Assembly: GCA_945889235.1 (NCBI GenBank)
Contig: CAMDBK010000010.1
Span: 1-24,886 of the forward strand
From: Chitinophaga pinensis
Lineage (GTDB): Bacteria > Bacteroidota > Bacteroidia > SXHM01
Length of the DNA: 24,886 bases
Direction: 5' to 3'
Below the pieces are notes generated by a model. It saw nothing but the letters and a program-made list of their open reading frames with translations. It had not been told where the DNA came from and did not search any database. A program made the translations under genes and the position numbers. Positions 15,079 to 22,286 of this stretch are shown one piece after another; position 1 is the first letter of the stretch; the number at the start of each line of letters is the position of its first letter.

Positions 15079-16962
15079 ATGAAATATACACTACTGACAT
15101 TTGCCTTTTCAATACTTACTTTTTTCTCATTTGCTATGCCCGATAATCTGGCGTTAGCAGAAGAAAGCTACAAAACAGGCCACTACAAAGAAGCTTTGGT
15201 TTTTTACAACGCAATACCCGAACAAACTCTTTATATTCAGGAAAAAGTAGCCAACTGCTATTTCTATATTAATGATTATGCAAATGCCGAAAAGGAATTT
15301 GAAAAAATTGCAGATAAAAATGTTGAACAGCCAACCTTATTGCATTATGCAGAAGTGTTGATGAACAATCAGAACTACAAACAAGCCGCAGTAATATTTA
15401 AAAAATATAAAGATGCAGGCGGTGAAAACGATGTTGCAAACCGAATAGCTTCCTGCGCCTGGGCTCCCGAAAAAATGTGGGACCATCCCGATTACAAAGT
15501 CCATGCATTAAGCCTTGAAACAGGTGGAAGAAGTCTTGGACTTACTCCTTTTAAAGAAGGAATTATTTATGCCGTACCACAGGAACAAAATGTAAACGAC
15601 CACACCGTGTTTTATGATTTGGCTTACGCTGCAAAAACAGACAGCTTTGAGTACGCACCGCCAACCGTACTTACCGAAAAAGACCTTAACAGTAAATTCT
15701 ATGAAGGCAGCCCATCAGTTTCTGCTGACGGCAAATGGTTGTTCTTTACAAAAAATGCTTCGGAAAAAGAAGAGGTAAATATCAAACGCAAAACTCAAAA
15801 TAAAATAAGTACTGAAGGCGTGAATGTGTTACAGCTTTTTATGGCCGAAAACATTAACGGAGTGTGGAGCAACATAAAACCATTGCCGGTAAACAGCATT
15901 GAATATTCGTGTACGCATCCCAGCATTTCAGCCGATGGAAAAACCTTGTACTTTGTTTCCAACATGCCGGGCGGCATTGGCGGATACGATATTTACAAAA
16001 TGGAAAAAGACAATGTAGTGGTGGGTGGTTTCGGCAAACCTCAAAATCTTGGCAAGAATATAAACTCACCCGGAAATGAAATGTTTCCGTATCAGTTTAA
16101 AGAAACATTGTATTTCGCATCCAATGGATTTACAGGCTTTGGTGGTTACGATATTTATTCAACCGACCTGAGCGGAAATTTGCCCGGAATTGCAAATCTG
16201 GGTATTGGCATGAACTCATCAAAAGATGATTTTGCAGTTGTTTTCAATGCCGATGGTGAAAGCGGATATATGAGCAGCAACCGCGAAGGTGAACATGGGT
16301 ATGACCTTATTTATTCCTTCGCAAAAATCTGGTATCCGTTTACCGTAATAGCAAATGTGAAAGACAAAGTAAGTTTGAAAGCCATACCGAATGCAATGGT
16401 TCATAGTCTGGCTTCAAACGGAAAAGAGATTAACACAACTACCGATGCAAACGGAAAACTCAGCCTTGAATTTTATCCTAATCTTTCTTACAGCATCACG
16501 TTCTCAAAAGAGGGGTATGTGTCTAAAACAGTTGAAATTCCTGCCTTCACCGATCCAAGAGATATTCTTGCCCTGCTTGAAATCAGCCTGGAAGTGGAAG
16601 CCAAGAAAGATGTTGTTATGAATCTGGACAATATCTATTTCGCCTTCGCGAAAGCAGAACCCTTGCCAGAAAGTCTTCCAATTTTAGACCGCCTCACGCA
16701 ATTTATGAACGACCACCCAGAAATAAAAATTGAACTCAGTGCCCACACCGATTGCCGCGGAAGTGATATGGCAAACAACGACCTGAGCGGAAGACGCGCA
16801 CATGCGTGTTACGATTATCTGGTTTCAAATAAAATTGACCCCAAACGTATGGTGCCAAAAGGTTATGGCGAAAGCAAATTGCTTAACCAATGCAGAGACG
16901 GAGTAGAATGTTCAGAAGATTTGCATCAGAAAAACAGAAGGGTTGAGATAAAAATTCTTTAA
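15079..16962 (+). CDS. PorE-like TPR/beta-propeller/OmpA-family protein
   Basis: A 627-residue exported protein. After a signal peptide (K-Y-T-L-L-T-F-A-F-S-I-L-T-F-F-S-F-A) come TPR-like helices (about 20-110), a WD40-like PD40 propeller with S-P-S-V-S-A-D-G-K-W-L-F-F and HPSISADGKTLYFVSNMPGG, a carboxypeptidase-regulatory-like beta domain (I-P-N-A-M-V-H ... K-E-G-Y-V-S-K), and a C-terminal OmpA domain with LSAHTDCRG and N-D-L-S-G-R-R-A, the expected meso-diaminopimelate contacts. This is the architecture of PorE of Porphyromonas gingivalis, a peptidoglycan-bound T9SS component. The ATG at 15079, 4 bases after the PorP stop, is chosen over TTG/ATG starts at 15055/15058 that overlap PorP, because it begins directly at the signal peptide. 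It probably tethers the PorP-adhesin system to the cell wall. Confidence 0.9.
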   Translation: MKYTLLTFAFSILTFFSFAMPDNLALAEESYKTGHYKEALVFYNAIPEQTLYIQEKVANCYFYINDYANAEKEFEKIADKNVEQPTLLHYAEVLMNNQNYKQAAVIFKKYKDAGGENDVANRIASCAWAPEKMWDHPDYKVHALSLETGGRSLGLTPFKEGIIYAVPQEQNVNDHTVFYDLAYAAKTDSFEYAPPTVLTEKDLNSKFYEGSPSVSADGKWLFFTKNASEKEEVNIKRKTQNKISTEGVNVLQLFMAENINGVWSNIKPLPVNSIEYSCTHPSISADGKTLYFVSNMPGGIGGYDIYKMEKDNVVVGGFGKPQNLGKNINSPGNEMFPYQFKETLYFASNGFTGFGGYDIYSTDLSGNLPGIANLGIGMNSSKDDFAVVFNADGESGYMSSNREGEHGYDLIYSFAKIWYPFTVIANVKDKVSLKAIPNAMVHSLASNGKEINTTTDANGKLSLEFYPNLSYSITFSKEGYVSKTVEIPAFTDPRDILALLEISLEVEAKKDVVMNLDNIYFAFAKAEPLPESLPILDRLTQFMNDHPEIKIELSAHTDCRGSDMANNDLSGRRAHACYDYLVSNKIDPKRMVPKGYGESKLLNQCRDGVECSEDLHQKNRRVEIKIL

Positions 16963-16993
16963 ACATTTCGAATTGTGAATTTTAAATTGCGGA
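16962..16993 (+). repeat. 32-bp direct repeat, left copy
   Basis: The sequence starts AACATTTCGAATTGTGAATT and ends AAATTGCGGA. It matches the right copy at 17910-17941 in 30 of 32 bases. Both copies begin at the last bases of a TAA stop codon, one after the OmpA gene and one after the aldehyde-dehydrogenase-like gene. The copy belongs to a family of AATTGCGAATT-type intergenic repeats. Confidence 0.85.
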
Positions 16994-17017
16994 TTGATTG
17001 GTAAATTCGTAATTTAG
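16987..17017 (+). promoter_or_regulatory. Possible promoter of the aldehyde-dehydrogenase-like gene
   Basis: TTG at 16987-16989 is followed after 20 bases by TAATTTAG at 17010-17017, a 7-of-8 match to TAnnTTTG. The -33 half lies inside the direct repeat. A weak call, because the region is AT-rich. Confidence 0.3.
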
Positions 17018-17041
17018 AATCCCCACTTCGCAATCTATAAT

Positions 17042-17911
17042 ATGGCAAGAACTGAAATTCAAAAAACCTACAAAATATTTATCGGTGGACAATTTCCAAG
17101 AACCGAAAGCGGAAGATATTATCAACCAGCAAAACTGAATGCAAATATTTGTTTGTGTTCTAAAAAAGATTTCCGCAATGCCGAAGTTGCAGCGCGAAAT
17201 GCTTTTGCGGGCTGGAGCACAAAATCAGCATTCAACCGTTCACAAATTCTTTACCGTATTGCCGAAATGCTGGAAGGAAGAAAAGCACAGTTTGTTGAAG
17301 AATTAGTTTTACAAGGCAGTACAAAAAAACAAGCGGAACAGGAAGCAACGTTGTCAATTGACCGGTTGGTTTATTATGCCGGCTGGTGCGATAAATACAT
17401 GCAGGTTTTTTCTTCCGTTAATCCTGTTGCATCATCGCATTTTAATTTTTCTGTTCCTGAAGCAACAGGTGTTGTATCGGTTATTGCACCTGAAGAAACA
17501 TCATTATTGGGGCTGGTGTCTTTAATTGCGCCAATCATTGCAGGCGGAAATACCTGTGTTGTACTGGCATCTGAATCAAAACCATTATGCGCTGTTACAT
17601 TTGCTGAAGTGATTAATACTTCTGATGTTCCGGGCGGAGTAGTAAATATACTAACCGGAAATACCAAAGAATTGCTGCAACATTTTTCATCGCATATGGA
17701 TGTAAACGCAATTATTTATTGCCGCAACAACAAAGAAGAAATAAAATTGCTGAGTGAAAATGCCTCACTGAATGTGAAACGTGTTTTCATTTACAACAAA
17801 GACTGGAGCAAAGCGGAAACAGAAAATCCTTACCTCATCCTCGATACACAGGAAATAAAAACCACCTGGCACCCGATTGAAAATATCGGAAGTGCAAAGT
17901 CAGGCTACTAA
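17042..17911 (+). CDS. Truncated aldehyde-dehydrogenase-like protein, probably non-catalytic
   Basis: A 289-residue protein matching only the N-terminal, NAD-binding part of the aldehyde dehydrogenase superfamily (usual length about 480). Visible are F-I-G-G-Q-F-P-R-T-E-S-G, AARNAFAGWS, R-S-Q-I-L-Y-R-I-A-E-M-L, the Rossmann segment TGVVSVIAPEETSLLGLVSL and AGGNTCVVLASESKPL, then DVPGGVVNILTG. The catalytic domain with the ELGGK motif and the nucleophile cysteine is absent. The usual P-W-N asparagine is replaced by P-E-E. It is therefore unlikely to oxidise aldehydes and may be a subunit or regulator of a full-length enzyme, as short ALDH paralogues beside full-length ones in other bacteria suggest; no full-length partner is in this window. 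The ORF ends cleanly with no downstream remnant, so it does not look freshly broken. It is flanked by 32-bp direct repeats. Confidence 0.8.
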   Translation: MARTEIQKTYKIFIGGQFPRTESGRYYQPAKLNANICLCSKKDFRNAEVAARNAFAGWSTKSAFNRSQILYRIAEMLEGRKAQFVEELVLQGSTKKQAEQEATLSIDRLVYYAGWCDKYMQVFSSVNPVASSHFNFSVPEATGVVSVIAPEETSLLGLVSLIAPIIAGGNTCVVLASESKPLCAVTFAEVINTSDVPGGVVNILTGNTKELLQHFSSHMDVNAIIYCRNNKEEIKLLSENASLNVKRVFIYNKDWSKAETENPYLILDTQEIKTTWHPIENIGSAKSGY

Positions 17912-17941
17912 CATTTCGGATTGCGAATTTTAAATTGCGGA
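17910..17941 (+). repeat. 32-bp direct repeat, right copy
   Basis: Second copy of the element at 16962-16993, differing at two positions (G for A and C for T). It begins within the stop codon of the aldehyde-dehydrogenase-like gene, and its end forms the left arm of the hairpin at 17935-17960. Confidence 0.85.
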
Positions 17942-17960
17942 ATTGCCAACTAATCCGCAA
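17935..17960. terminator. Possible bidirectional terminator hairpin between convergent genes
   Basis: TTGCGGA at 17935-17941 pairs with TCCGCAA at 17954-17960 across a 12-base loop. It sits in the 52-base gap between the plus-strand aldehyde-dehydrogenase-like gene and the minus-strand DUF420 gene. The T-rich tail is weak (TTTAA on the minus side), so the terminator call is tentative. Confidence 0.4.
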
Positions 17961-17963
17961 GGC

Positions 17964-18488
17964 TTAAAAATTGTAATAAGGCGAAATCATCAGGTAAACA
18001 ATTACGCCTGTTGATGTTACATACAACCAGATAGGAAAGCTAAAGCGCGTTAGTTTACGGTGCTTTGCAATTTGGTTGGTCAACCCCAAATAAAAAGAAA
18101 TAAGAACCAGCGGCAACACAATTGCAGCAAGCAGAATATGTGTAAGCAGAATAAATAAGTAAACCGGTCTTAATGCATTATCGGCAGGAAATTTTGTTTC
18201 AATACCAAAGGAATGGAACAAAATGTAAGACACTAAAAACAGTGCTGAAAGTATAAATGTGAGGATGTTGAGTTTCTTGTGCAGCTCTACTTTTTTATTA
18301 CGGATACTGTAATAGGAAATAAGCAATAATACCGTGCAGGTGCCATTAATACATGCATTCAGCGTGGGAAGATATTTTACAAAATCAGGAACAACTTCTG
18401 CTTTTGGTAAATTGTAAAGCACTACAATTACTCCAAATACCACAACTGAAATAGCGATAATTATTTTAAAGATTGTTTTATCGTTCAT
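17964..18488 (-). CDS. DUF420 membrane protein, cytochrome oxidase cluster
   Basis: A 174-residue integral membrane protein of the DUF420 family, with about five hydrophobic spans and histidines in E-L-H-K-K-L-N, I-L-F-H-S-F-G and L-L-T-H-I-L-L-A that are typical of this family. The Bacillus relatives (YozB/CtaM) are needed for activity of aa3-type oxidases, so a role in cytochrome c oxidase maturation fits. Its ATG overlaps the stop codon of the SCO gene (ATGA), and it is the last gene of the cox cluster. The precise molecular role is not known to me. Confidence 0.88.
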   Translation of the reverse strand: MNDKTIFKIIIAISVVVFGVIVVLYNLPKAEVVPDFVKYLPTLNACINGTCTVLLLISYYSIRNKKVELHKKLNILTFILSALFLVSYILFHSFGIETKFPADNALRPVYLFILLTHILLAAIVLPLVLISFYLGLTNQIAKHRKLTRFSFPIWLYVTSTGVIVYLMISPYYNF

Positions 18489-19192
18489 TGCTCTCTTTCT
18501 AATTTTTTAGAAGCGTTGTTGTTTTTTTTCAACGCAAGATTATATTCTGCAATCAATACTTTAACATCATCTTTCAGCTTACGCATATCTACTTCACTGG
18601 TACCGTCATACACTGCTTTTATGTTTCCGTCATCTTCTTTGCGGCAACGGATTCTGCCTTCTTTGTCTACTAAAACAAAAAACTCAGAATGAAGAAAACC
18701 TCCGGGAGCCAGACTATCAGGTGATGCATTGGCGAAATAAGATTCCGCTATTTTATAAATTGAATCTTTTGTACCCGTTACAAAGTTCCAGTTGCGTGTA
18801 TCTGCCTTTTTATCTCTTGCATATCTTCTCAGTGTTTCCACTGTGTCGCGTTCAGGATTTACTGTGTGTGAAAGCAAATAAAAATCTTCATTTTTTACAA
18901 ATTCTTCCTGCAGGCGTTTCATGTTTTCTGTCATTATTTTGCAAATGCCCGGACAGGTAGTAAAGAAAAAATCGGCAACATAAATTTTTCCTTTATAATC
19001 ACCATCGGTAATTCTCTTGCCGTCCTGATTGGTAAAACTGAAGGGTGGAATTTTAGCAGTATCACCGGTTTCAGTAACCAGATAGGGAAGGTTTACAAAA
19101 TTATGTTTGCCGGTTGTAAGCCCTATGTAAAGAATGGTTGGCAACAGCAATAACGAAAAGAGAACAAGAAATTTTTTCAGTTTTGAATTCAT
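18485..19192 (-). CDS. SCO1/SenC-family copper chaperone
   Basis: A 235-residue thioredoxin-fold protein anchored by an N-terminal membrane span (about 8-25), with the soluble domain in the periplasm. SCO proteins deliver copper to the CuA site of oxidase subunit II or keep its cysteines reduced. Copper ligands are visible: C-P-G-I-C with Cys80 and Cys84, and His168 in G-G-F-L-H-S-E. The run SHTVNPERDTVETLRRYA is also typical. The gene overlaps DUF420 by the ATGA and lies 97 bases after cox4, in a gap that contains two hairpins. Confidence 0.94.
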   Translation of the reverse strand: MNSKLKKFLVLFSLLLLPTILYIGLTTGKHNFVNLPYLVTETGDTAKIPPFSFTNQDGKRITDGDYKGKIYVADFFFTTCPGICKIMTENMKRLQEEFVKNEDFYLLSHTVNPERDTVETLRRYARDKKADTRNWNFVTGTKDSIYKIAESYFANASPDSLAPGGFLHSEFFVLVDKEGRIRCRKEDDGNIKAVYDGTSEVDMRKLKDDVKVLIAEYNLALKKNNNASKKLEREQ

Positions 19193-19207
19193 GATTATTT
19201 TTTATGC

Positions 19208-19241
19208 AACAAAGCCGCCCGATAATTGAGGCGGCTTTGTT
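19208..19241. terminator. Strong 12-bp hairpin between cox4 and SCO
   Basis: AACAAAGCCGCC at 19208-19219 pairs perfectly with GGCGGCTTTGTT at 19230-19241 across a 10-base loop. On the plus strand it is followed by TGTTTTT, on the minus strand (the direction of the cox genes) by GCATAAAAAATA. It therefore looks like a terminator pointing away from the operon, or an attenuator or mRNA-processing hairpin inside it. Confidence 0.6.
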
Positions 19242-19256
19242 TGTTTTTACTCTGTT

Positions 19257-19286
19257 CCCTCTCTTTTGGAGAGGGCCGGGGTGAGG
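19257..19286. repeat. Dispersed-type repeat with CCCTCTC/GAGAGGG hairpin
   Basis: CCCTCTC at 19257-19263 pairs with GAGAGGG at 19269-19275 across TTTTG, followed by CCGGGGTGAGG. This string resembles an intergenic repeat seen across Bacteroidota genomes. Only one copy is in the window, so repeat status rests on general knowledge. Confidence 0.55.
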
Positions 19287-19289
19287 CTT

Positions 19290-19694
19290 TTAATGATGTC
19301 CACCGCCTCCGGAGCCTGCATTAAACAGCATTTCAATTGACGGTCTTATTGTTCCTGCATAAATTGCTTCTGTTAAGCAGATATAAATTAAATAACCAAT
19401 CAAAACAAGATAAGGAGCAAGAATGGTCCAGCGAAGATTTTTGCGTTCATCTCCCAAGTGCATAAATACCATTACAATGTAACCTGCTTTAAGCAACGTA
19501 AGTGATATGAACGTATATTTTAAGAACGTTGCATACGCAGGGTCTCCTGATAATTTCAATCCCAGCGCTACCTCAAAAATGGTAACAGCAGACATGATGA
19601 ACAATACCTGGTAGATTTTTTTTCTTACTTTTTTTCCTGTCTCTTCATCATGATGAGTGTCTAAGGAATATTCATATACATCGTCTCTTTCCAT
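19290..19694 (-). CDS. Cytochrome c oxidase subunit IV family protein
   Basis: A 134-residue membrane protein with three predicted spans, the second being LLKAGYIVMVFMHLGDE, which is typical of prokaryotic COX4 proteins. The N-terminus is charged (D-T-H-H-D-E-E-T-G-K-K) and the C-terminus ends G-G-G-G-H-H. It is a small accessory subunit of the heme-copper oxidase and lies directly after the two cox3 genes in the order of transcription. Confidence 0.9.
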   Translation of the reverse strand: MERDDVYEYSLDTHHDEETGKKVRKKIYQVLFIMSAVTIFEVALGLKLSGDPAYATFLKYTFISLTLLKAGYIVMVFMHLGDERKNLRWTILAPYLVLIGYLIYICLTEAIYAGTIRPSIEMLFNAGSGGGGHH

Positions 19695-19759
19695 TTGTTT
19701 TTAGTTTTTTTGATGTTAATTATTTGTTTTATAAGGTATCAAAGAGATCGCTACGCTTA

Positions 19760-19797
19760 GTTGAAGGTTTAGAAAGTTGAAAGGTTTAGAAGGTTTA
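19760..19797. repeat. 16-bp tandem repeat overlapping the cox3 stop codon
   Basis: Two 16-base units, GTTGAAGGTTTAGAAA and GTTGAAAGGTTTAGAA, and a partial unit GGTTTA run contiguously. The last three bases (19795-19797) are the TAA stop of the upstream cox3 gene read on the minus strand, so the repeat abuts the coding sequence exactly. It fills part of the 100-base gap before cox4. Confidence 0.75.
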
Positions 19798-20523
19798 CAA
19801 AAGATAGAAAAAGGTAAATACAAATACCCATACCAAATCCACAAAGTGCCAGTAGAGTCCAGATTTTTCAACCATTTCATAGTGACCGCGTTTTTCAAAT
19901 CGTCCTTGTATTACACCAATAAAAATAATGATGTTGATACACACTCCGCTGAATACGTGAAAACCGTGGAACCCAGTGATGAAGAAAAAGAAATCAGCGA
20001 ATAACGGGTGACCATATTCATTTACTTTAAGGTTGGCTCCGTGAAAAACTTCAGTTACCCATGCACCATCTTTAATAAAAGTTCTTACTGCTCCGTGCTC
20101 AGTTCCGGTAATGAAGTGATACCACTCCCATGCTTGTGAACCTACGAATATTGCTCCTCCTATAATGGTAAGAAACATCCAGATGATTACTCCTTTTTTA
20201 TTCATTCGGTGTCCTGCTTCTACTGCAAGAACCATGGTTACAGAACTGGCGATAAGTACAAAAGTCATGAAAGCTACATACAGCAACTGGATATGCCCAT
20301 CATAAAACGGGAAGTGAACAAATACATCGCCTGCAACAGGCCATACATCATGAAATTTATGACGCATGAAACCGTAGGCGGTCAGCAGTCCTGAGAATGT
20401 AAAAGCATCGGACATAAGGAAAAACCACATCATCATTTTTCCGTAGCTGATGCCGAATGGAGAGGTTCCGCCTCCCCATAAAGTTTTTGTGTCTGTTGGT
20501 TGTGTTGTAGCGTGAGCCGACAT
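19795..20523 (-). CDS. Cytochrome c oxidase subunit III, second copy in operon
   Basis: A 242-residue subunit III with five membrane spans, the short form found in many bacteria. Typical features are M-M-M-W-F-F-L-M-S-D-A-F-T-F-S-G-L at span 1, GSQAWEWYHFI after span 3, FITGFHGFHVFSG at span 4 and the last span YWHFVDLVWVFVF. Subunit III stabilises the catalytic core of the oxidase. It follows another subunit III gene by 87 bases and differs from it in the periplasmic or cytoplasmic loops. The stop codon lies at the edge of a tandem repeat. Confidence 0.93.
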   Translation of the reverse strand: MSAHATTQPTDTKTLWGGGTSPFGISYGKMMMWFFLMSDAFTFSGLLTAYGFMRHKFHDVWPVAGDVFVHFPFYDGHIQLLYVAFMTFVLIASSVTMVLAVEAGHRMNKKGVIIWMFLTIIGGAIFVGSQAWEWYHFITGTEHGAVRTFIKDGAWVTEVFHGANLKVNEYGHPLFADFFFFITGFHGFHVFSGVCINIIIFIGVIQGRFEKRGHYEMVEKSGLYWHFVDLVWVFVFTFFYLL

Positions 20524-20554
20524 ATTGTTATTTAGAATTTATAGTTTTTGTCAT

Positions 20555-20570
20555 CCTGAACATTTTCAGG
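20555..20570. repeat. Short palindrome between the two cox3 genes
   Basis: CCTGAA-CATT-TTCAGG, preceded by GTCAT, gives GTCATCCTGAACATTTTCAG in sequence. It looks like a shortened form of a GTCATCCTGAAC-type dispersed palindrome. It is in the 87-base gap between the cox3 genes and could form a small hairpin in the mRNA. Confidence 0.5.
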
Positions 20571-20610
20571 GCCTAAAAAAATCGGTGCAAGTTTAATGAA
20601 TAAATATATT

Positions 20611-21336
20611 TTAACGAATAAAAAGTAAAAAAAAGAATAAGTACACCCACAGGCCATCCAAAAAATGCCAGTAAATGCTGCAAAGTTCAACTCCAACAGG
20701 GTTTTCGGATGAATATTTATTCCTGTAAGCATTGAATAAGACCACAAGTAATACAATAATTCCAACCATAACGTGTACAAAGTGGAGACCGGTAAGCACA
20801 TAAAGGTATCCGCTTGACATGTTAAAGTTGTGATTTATTTTTTCGTTCAGGGGTTCTGCTAATGCAAGGTCGGTTGGCGCATAAAAGTTTCCGTCAATAA
20901 AATTCAGTTGTTGTCCCTGATTCATAATCACATAATCTTTACCGTATTCACCTCTCATATCTGCAATTTTTCCGATAAAAAAATTGCCTTTATATATAAG
21001 TTGACTCCATGCTTTGCATTGCATACCCATAAATAAAATACCTAGTCCGAGTGTTAATCCCAGATAAGATTTTATCTGATTTTGTTTGTTCTGGCGAACC
21101 GCACGCATGGCAAGAAACATAGTTGCGCTGCTTGCAAGAATAACAGCTGTGCTTATCCAAAATCCGAAGGGCAAATCAAACTTTACCCAGTAATTATCGG
21201 CCTGCAAAACAACGTATCCGCTGGTAAGTCCTGCAAACATCATTACAATGCTTACCACGCCCAGCCACATCATTGTTTTTTTAGCGCGAATAACTTTTTC
21301 TCTTTCTTCTTTTAGATCTGTTGCTTCTGTATCCAT
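20611..21336 (-). CDS. Cytochrome c oxidase subunit III, first copy in operon
   Basis: A 241-residue subunit III with five spans: KTMMWLGVVSIVMMFAGLTS, a second span with I-L-A-S-S-A-T-M-F-L-A-M-R, a third with MGMQCKAWSQL, a fourth with VLTGLHFVHVMVG, and a last with IYWHFLDGLWVYLFFFL. Between spans 3 and 4 it has an insertion of about 55 residues (G-E-Y-G-K-D-Y-V-I-M through the N-E-K-I-N-H segment), longer than in the neighbouring copy. The ATG at 21336 lies one base after the ctaB stop codon and is preferred to an in-frame TTG at 21351. Both copies occur together in many Bacteroidota oxidase clusters; whether they act in one complex is not known to me. Confidence 0.92.
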   Translation of the reverse strand: MDTEATDLKEEREKVIRAKKTMMWLGVVSIVMMFAGLTSGYVVLQADNYWVKFDLPFGFWISTAVILASSATMFLAMRAVRQNKQNQIKSYLGLTLGLGILFMGMQCKAWSQLIYKGNFFIGKIADMRGEYGKDYVIMNQGQQLNFIDGNFYAPTDLALAEPLNEKINHNFNMSSGYLYVLTGLHFVHVMVGIIVLLVVLFNAYRNKYSSENPVGVELCSIYWHFLDGLWVYLFFFLLFIR

Positions 21337-21337
21337 T

Positions 21338-22207
21338 TTATAATTTATCAATTAACATCGCCACCTGCACCACTGGCAAATAAAAGAACGATGCGAACAT
21401 CAGTTTGCTTGCGTCTTCGGCTGAAAGTGTTTTGTAAAGTTTTATTGCTTTAATCAGAAATAAAATTCCTGCAACTAAAATAATTCCTCCTGAAATATAT
21501 CCTGAAAGTCCGAAAAACACAGGAAGTAAACTAACAGGAATAAGCATGAGTGAGTAAACCAAAATCAGGTAGCCGCTGCTTTTATCGCGGTTGCCTGAAG
21601 GCAGCATTTTAAATCCTCCGAGTTTATAATCATCATCTAATTTCCAGGCTATAGCCCAGAAATGCGGGAACTGCCACATAAACTGAACAGCAAATAATAT
21701 CCATGCTTCCAAGCCCAAATTGCCTGTCGGATGTTCCACGCTGTTATAAGCAACATAACCCAGCATTGGCGGCACTGCACCGGGAAAAGCGCCAACAAAA
21801 ACTGAGAATGGTGTTTCTTTTTTCAGTGGCGTGTAAATAGCAGTGTAAAGAACTAAAGCAATTATTCCAAGCAATGCACTCAACGGGTTAATTAAATAAA
21901 GCATGATAACACCAACTACGCCCATAACCGAGGCTACAATCAGCGCTTCTTTCACTGTCATGCGGTGTTGCGGCAACGGACGGTTTTGCGTGCGCTTCAT
22001 TAATGTGTCGGGCTCGCGCTCTATAATTTGATTAAAGCCGTTGGATGAACCGGTAACAAAAAATCCTCCGAAAAGCAGTAAAGCAAGTTCGCCCCAGTTT
22101 ACCTTGTCAGCCGCCATCAGGTAGCCGCACAGCGCAGAAAATACCACCAGCGAAGCAAGTCGCAGTTTACTGAATGCAGCGTAATCTTTTATTTTTGCGG
22201 AAAGCAT
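21338..22207 (-). CDS. ctaB: Protoheme IX farnesyltransferase (heme O synthase)
   Basis: A 289-residue polytopic membrane enzyme of the UbiA prenyltransferase superfamily that attaches a farnesyl group to heme B, making heme O for the oxidase. The prenyl-diphosphate/Mg site is NQIIEREPDTLMKRTQNRPL, with Glu in place of the more common Asp at the second and third acidic positions; the conserved MKRTxxRPL is intact. The segment VGAFPGAVPPMLGYVA and the second motif WQFPHFWAIAWKLDDDYKLG are typical. It is the first gene of the cox cluster in this window. A heme A synthase (CtaA) is not seen here, so whether heme O is converted to heme A cannot be decided. Confidence 0.95.
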   Translation of the reverse strand: MLSAKIKDYAAFSKLRLASLVVFSALCGYLMAADKVNWGELALLLFGGFFVTGSSNGFNQIIEREPDTLMKRTQNRPLPQHRMTVKEALIVASVMGVVGVIMLYLINPLSALLGIIALVLYTAIYTPLKKETPFSVFVGAFPGAVPPMLGYVAYNSVEHPTGNLGLEAWILFAVQFMWQFPHFWAIAWKLDDDYKLGGFKMLPSGNRDKSSGYLILVYSLMLIPVSLLPVFFGLSGYISGGIILVAGILFLIKAIKLYKTLSAEDASKLMFASFFYLPVVQVAMLIDKL

Positions 22208-22214
22208 TTTATTT

Positions 22215-22260
22215 GTGAATTAGCGATTTTGTGATTTTGTGATTGAAATCACTAATTCAC
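22215..22260. repeat. Inverted repeat in the ctaB leader
   Basis: GTGAATTAGCGATT at 22215-22228 and AATCACTAATTCAC at 22247-22260 pair over 14 positions, with one G-U wobble. Between them are two GTGATT units (22231-22236 and 22239-22244), the nearer of which can pair alternatively with AATCAC at 22247-22252. The element lies between the proposed ctaB promoter and its ATG. Confidence 0.75.
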
Positions 22261-22286
22261 CAAATCGCCAAATGATTTTGCGGGCG

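Noticed and set aside
19777..20004. Plus-strand open frame across the cox3 gene end and the tandem repeat
   Set aside because: Made of repeat sequence and antisense cox3; no start context and no neighbours on that strand.
20532..20801. Minus-strand open frame of 89 codons overlapping the end of the first cox3 gene
   Set aside because: Out of frame with cox3, whose conserved last spans occupy the same bases; it looks like a frame shadow, not a frameshifted cox3 tail.
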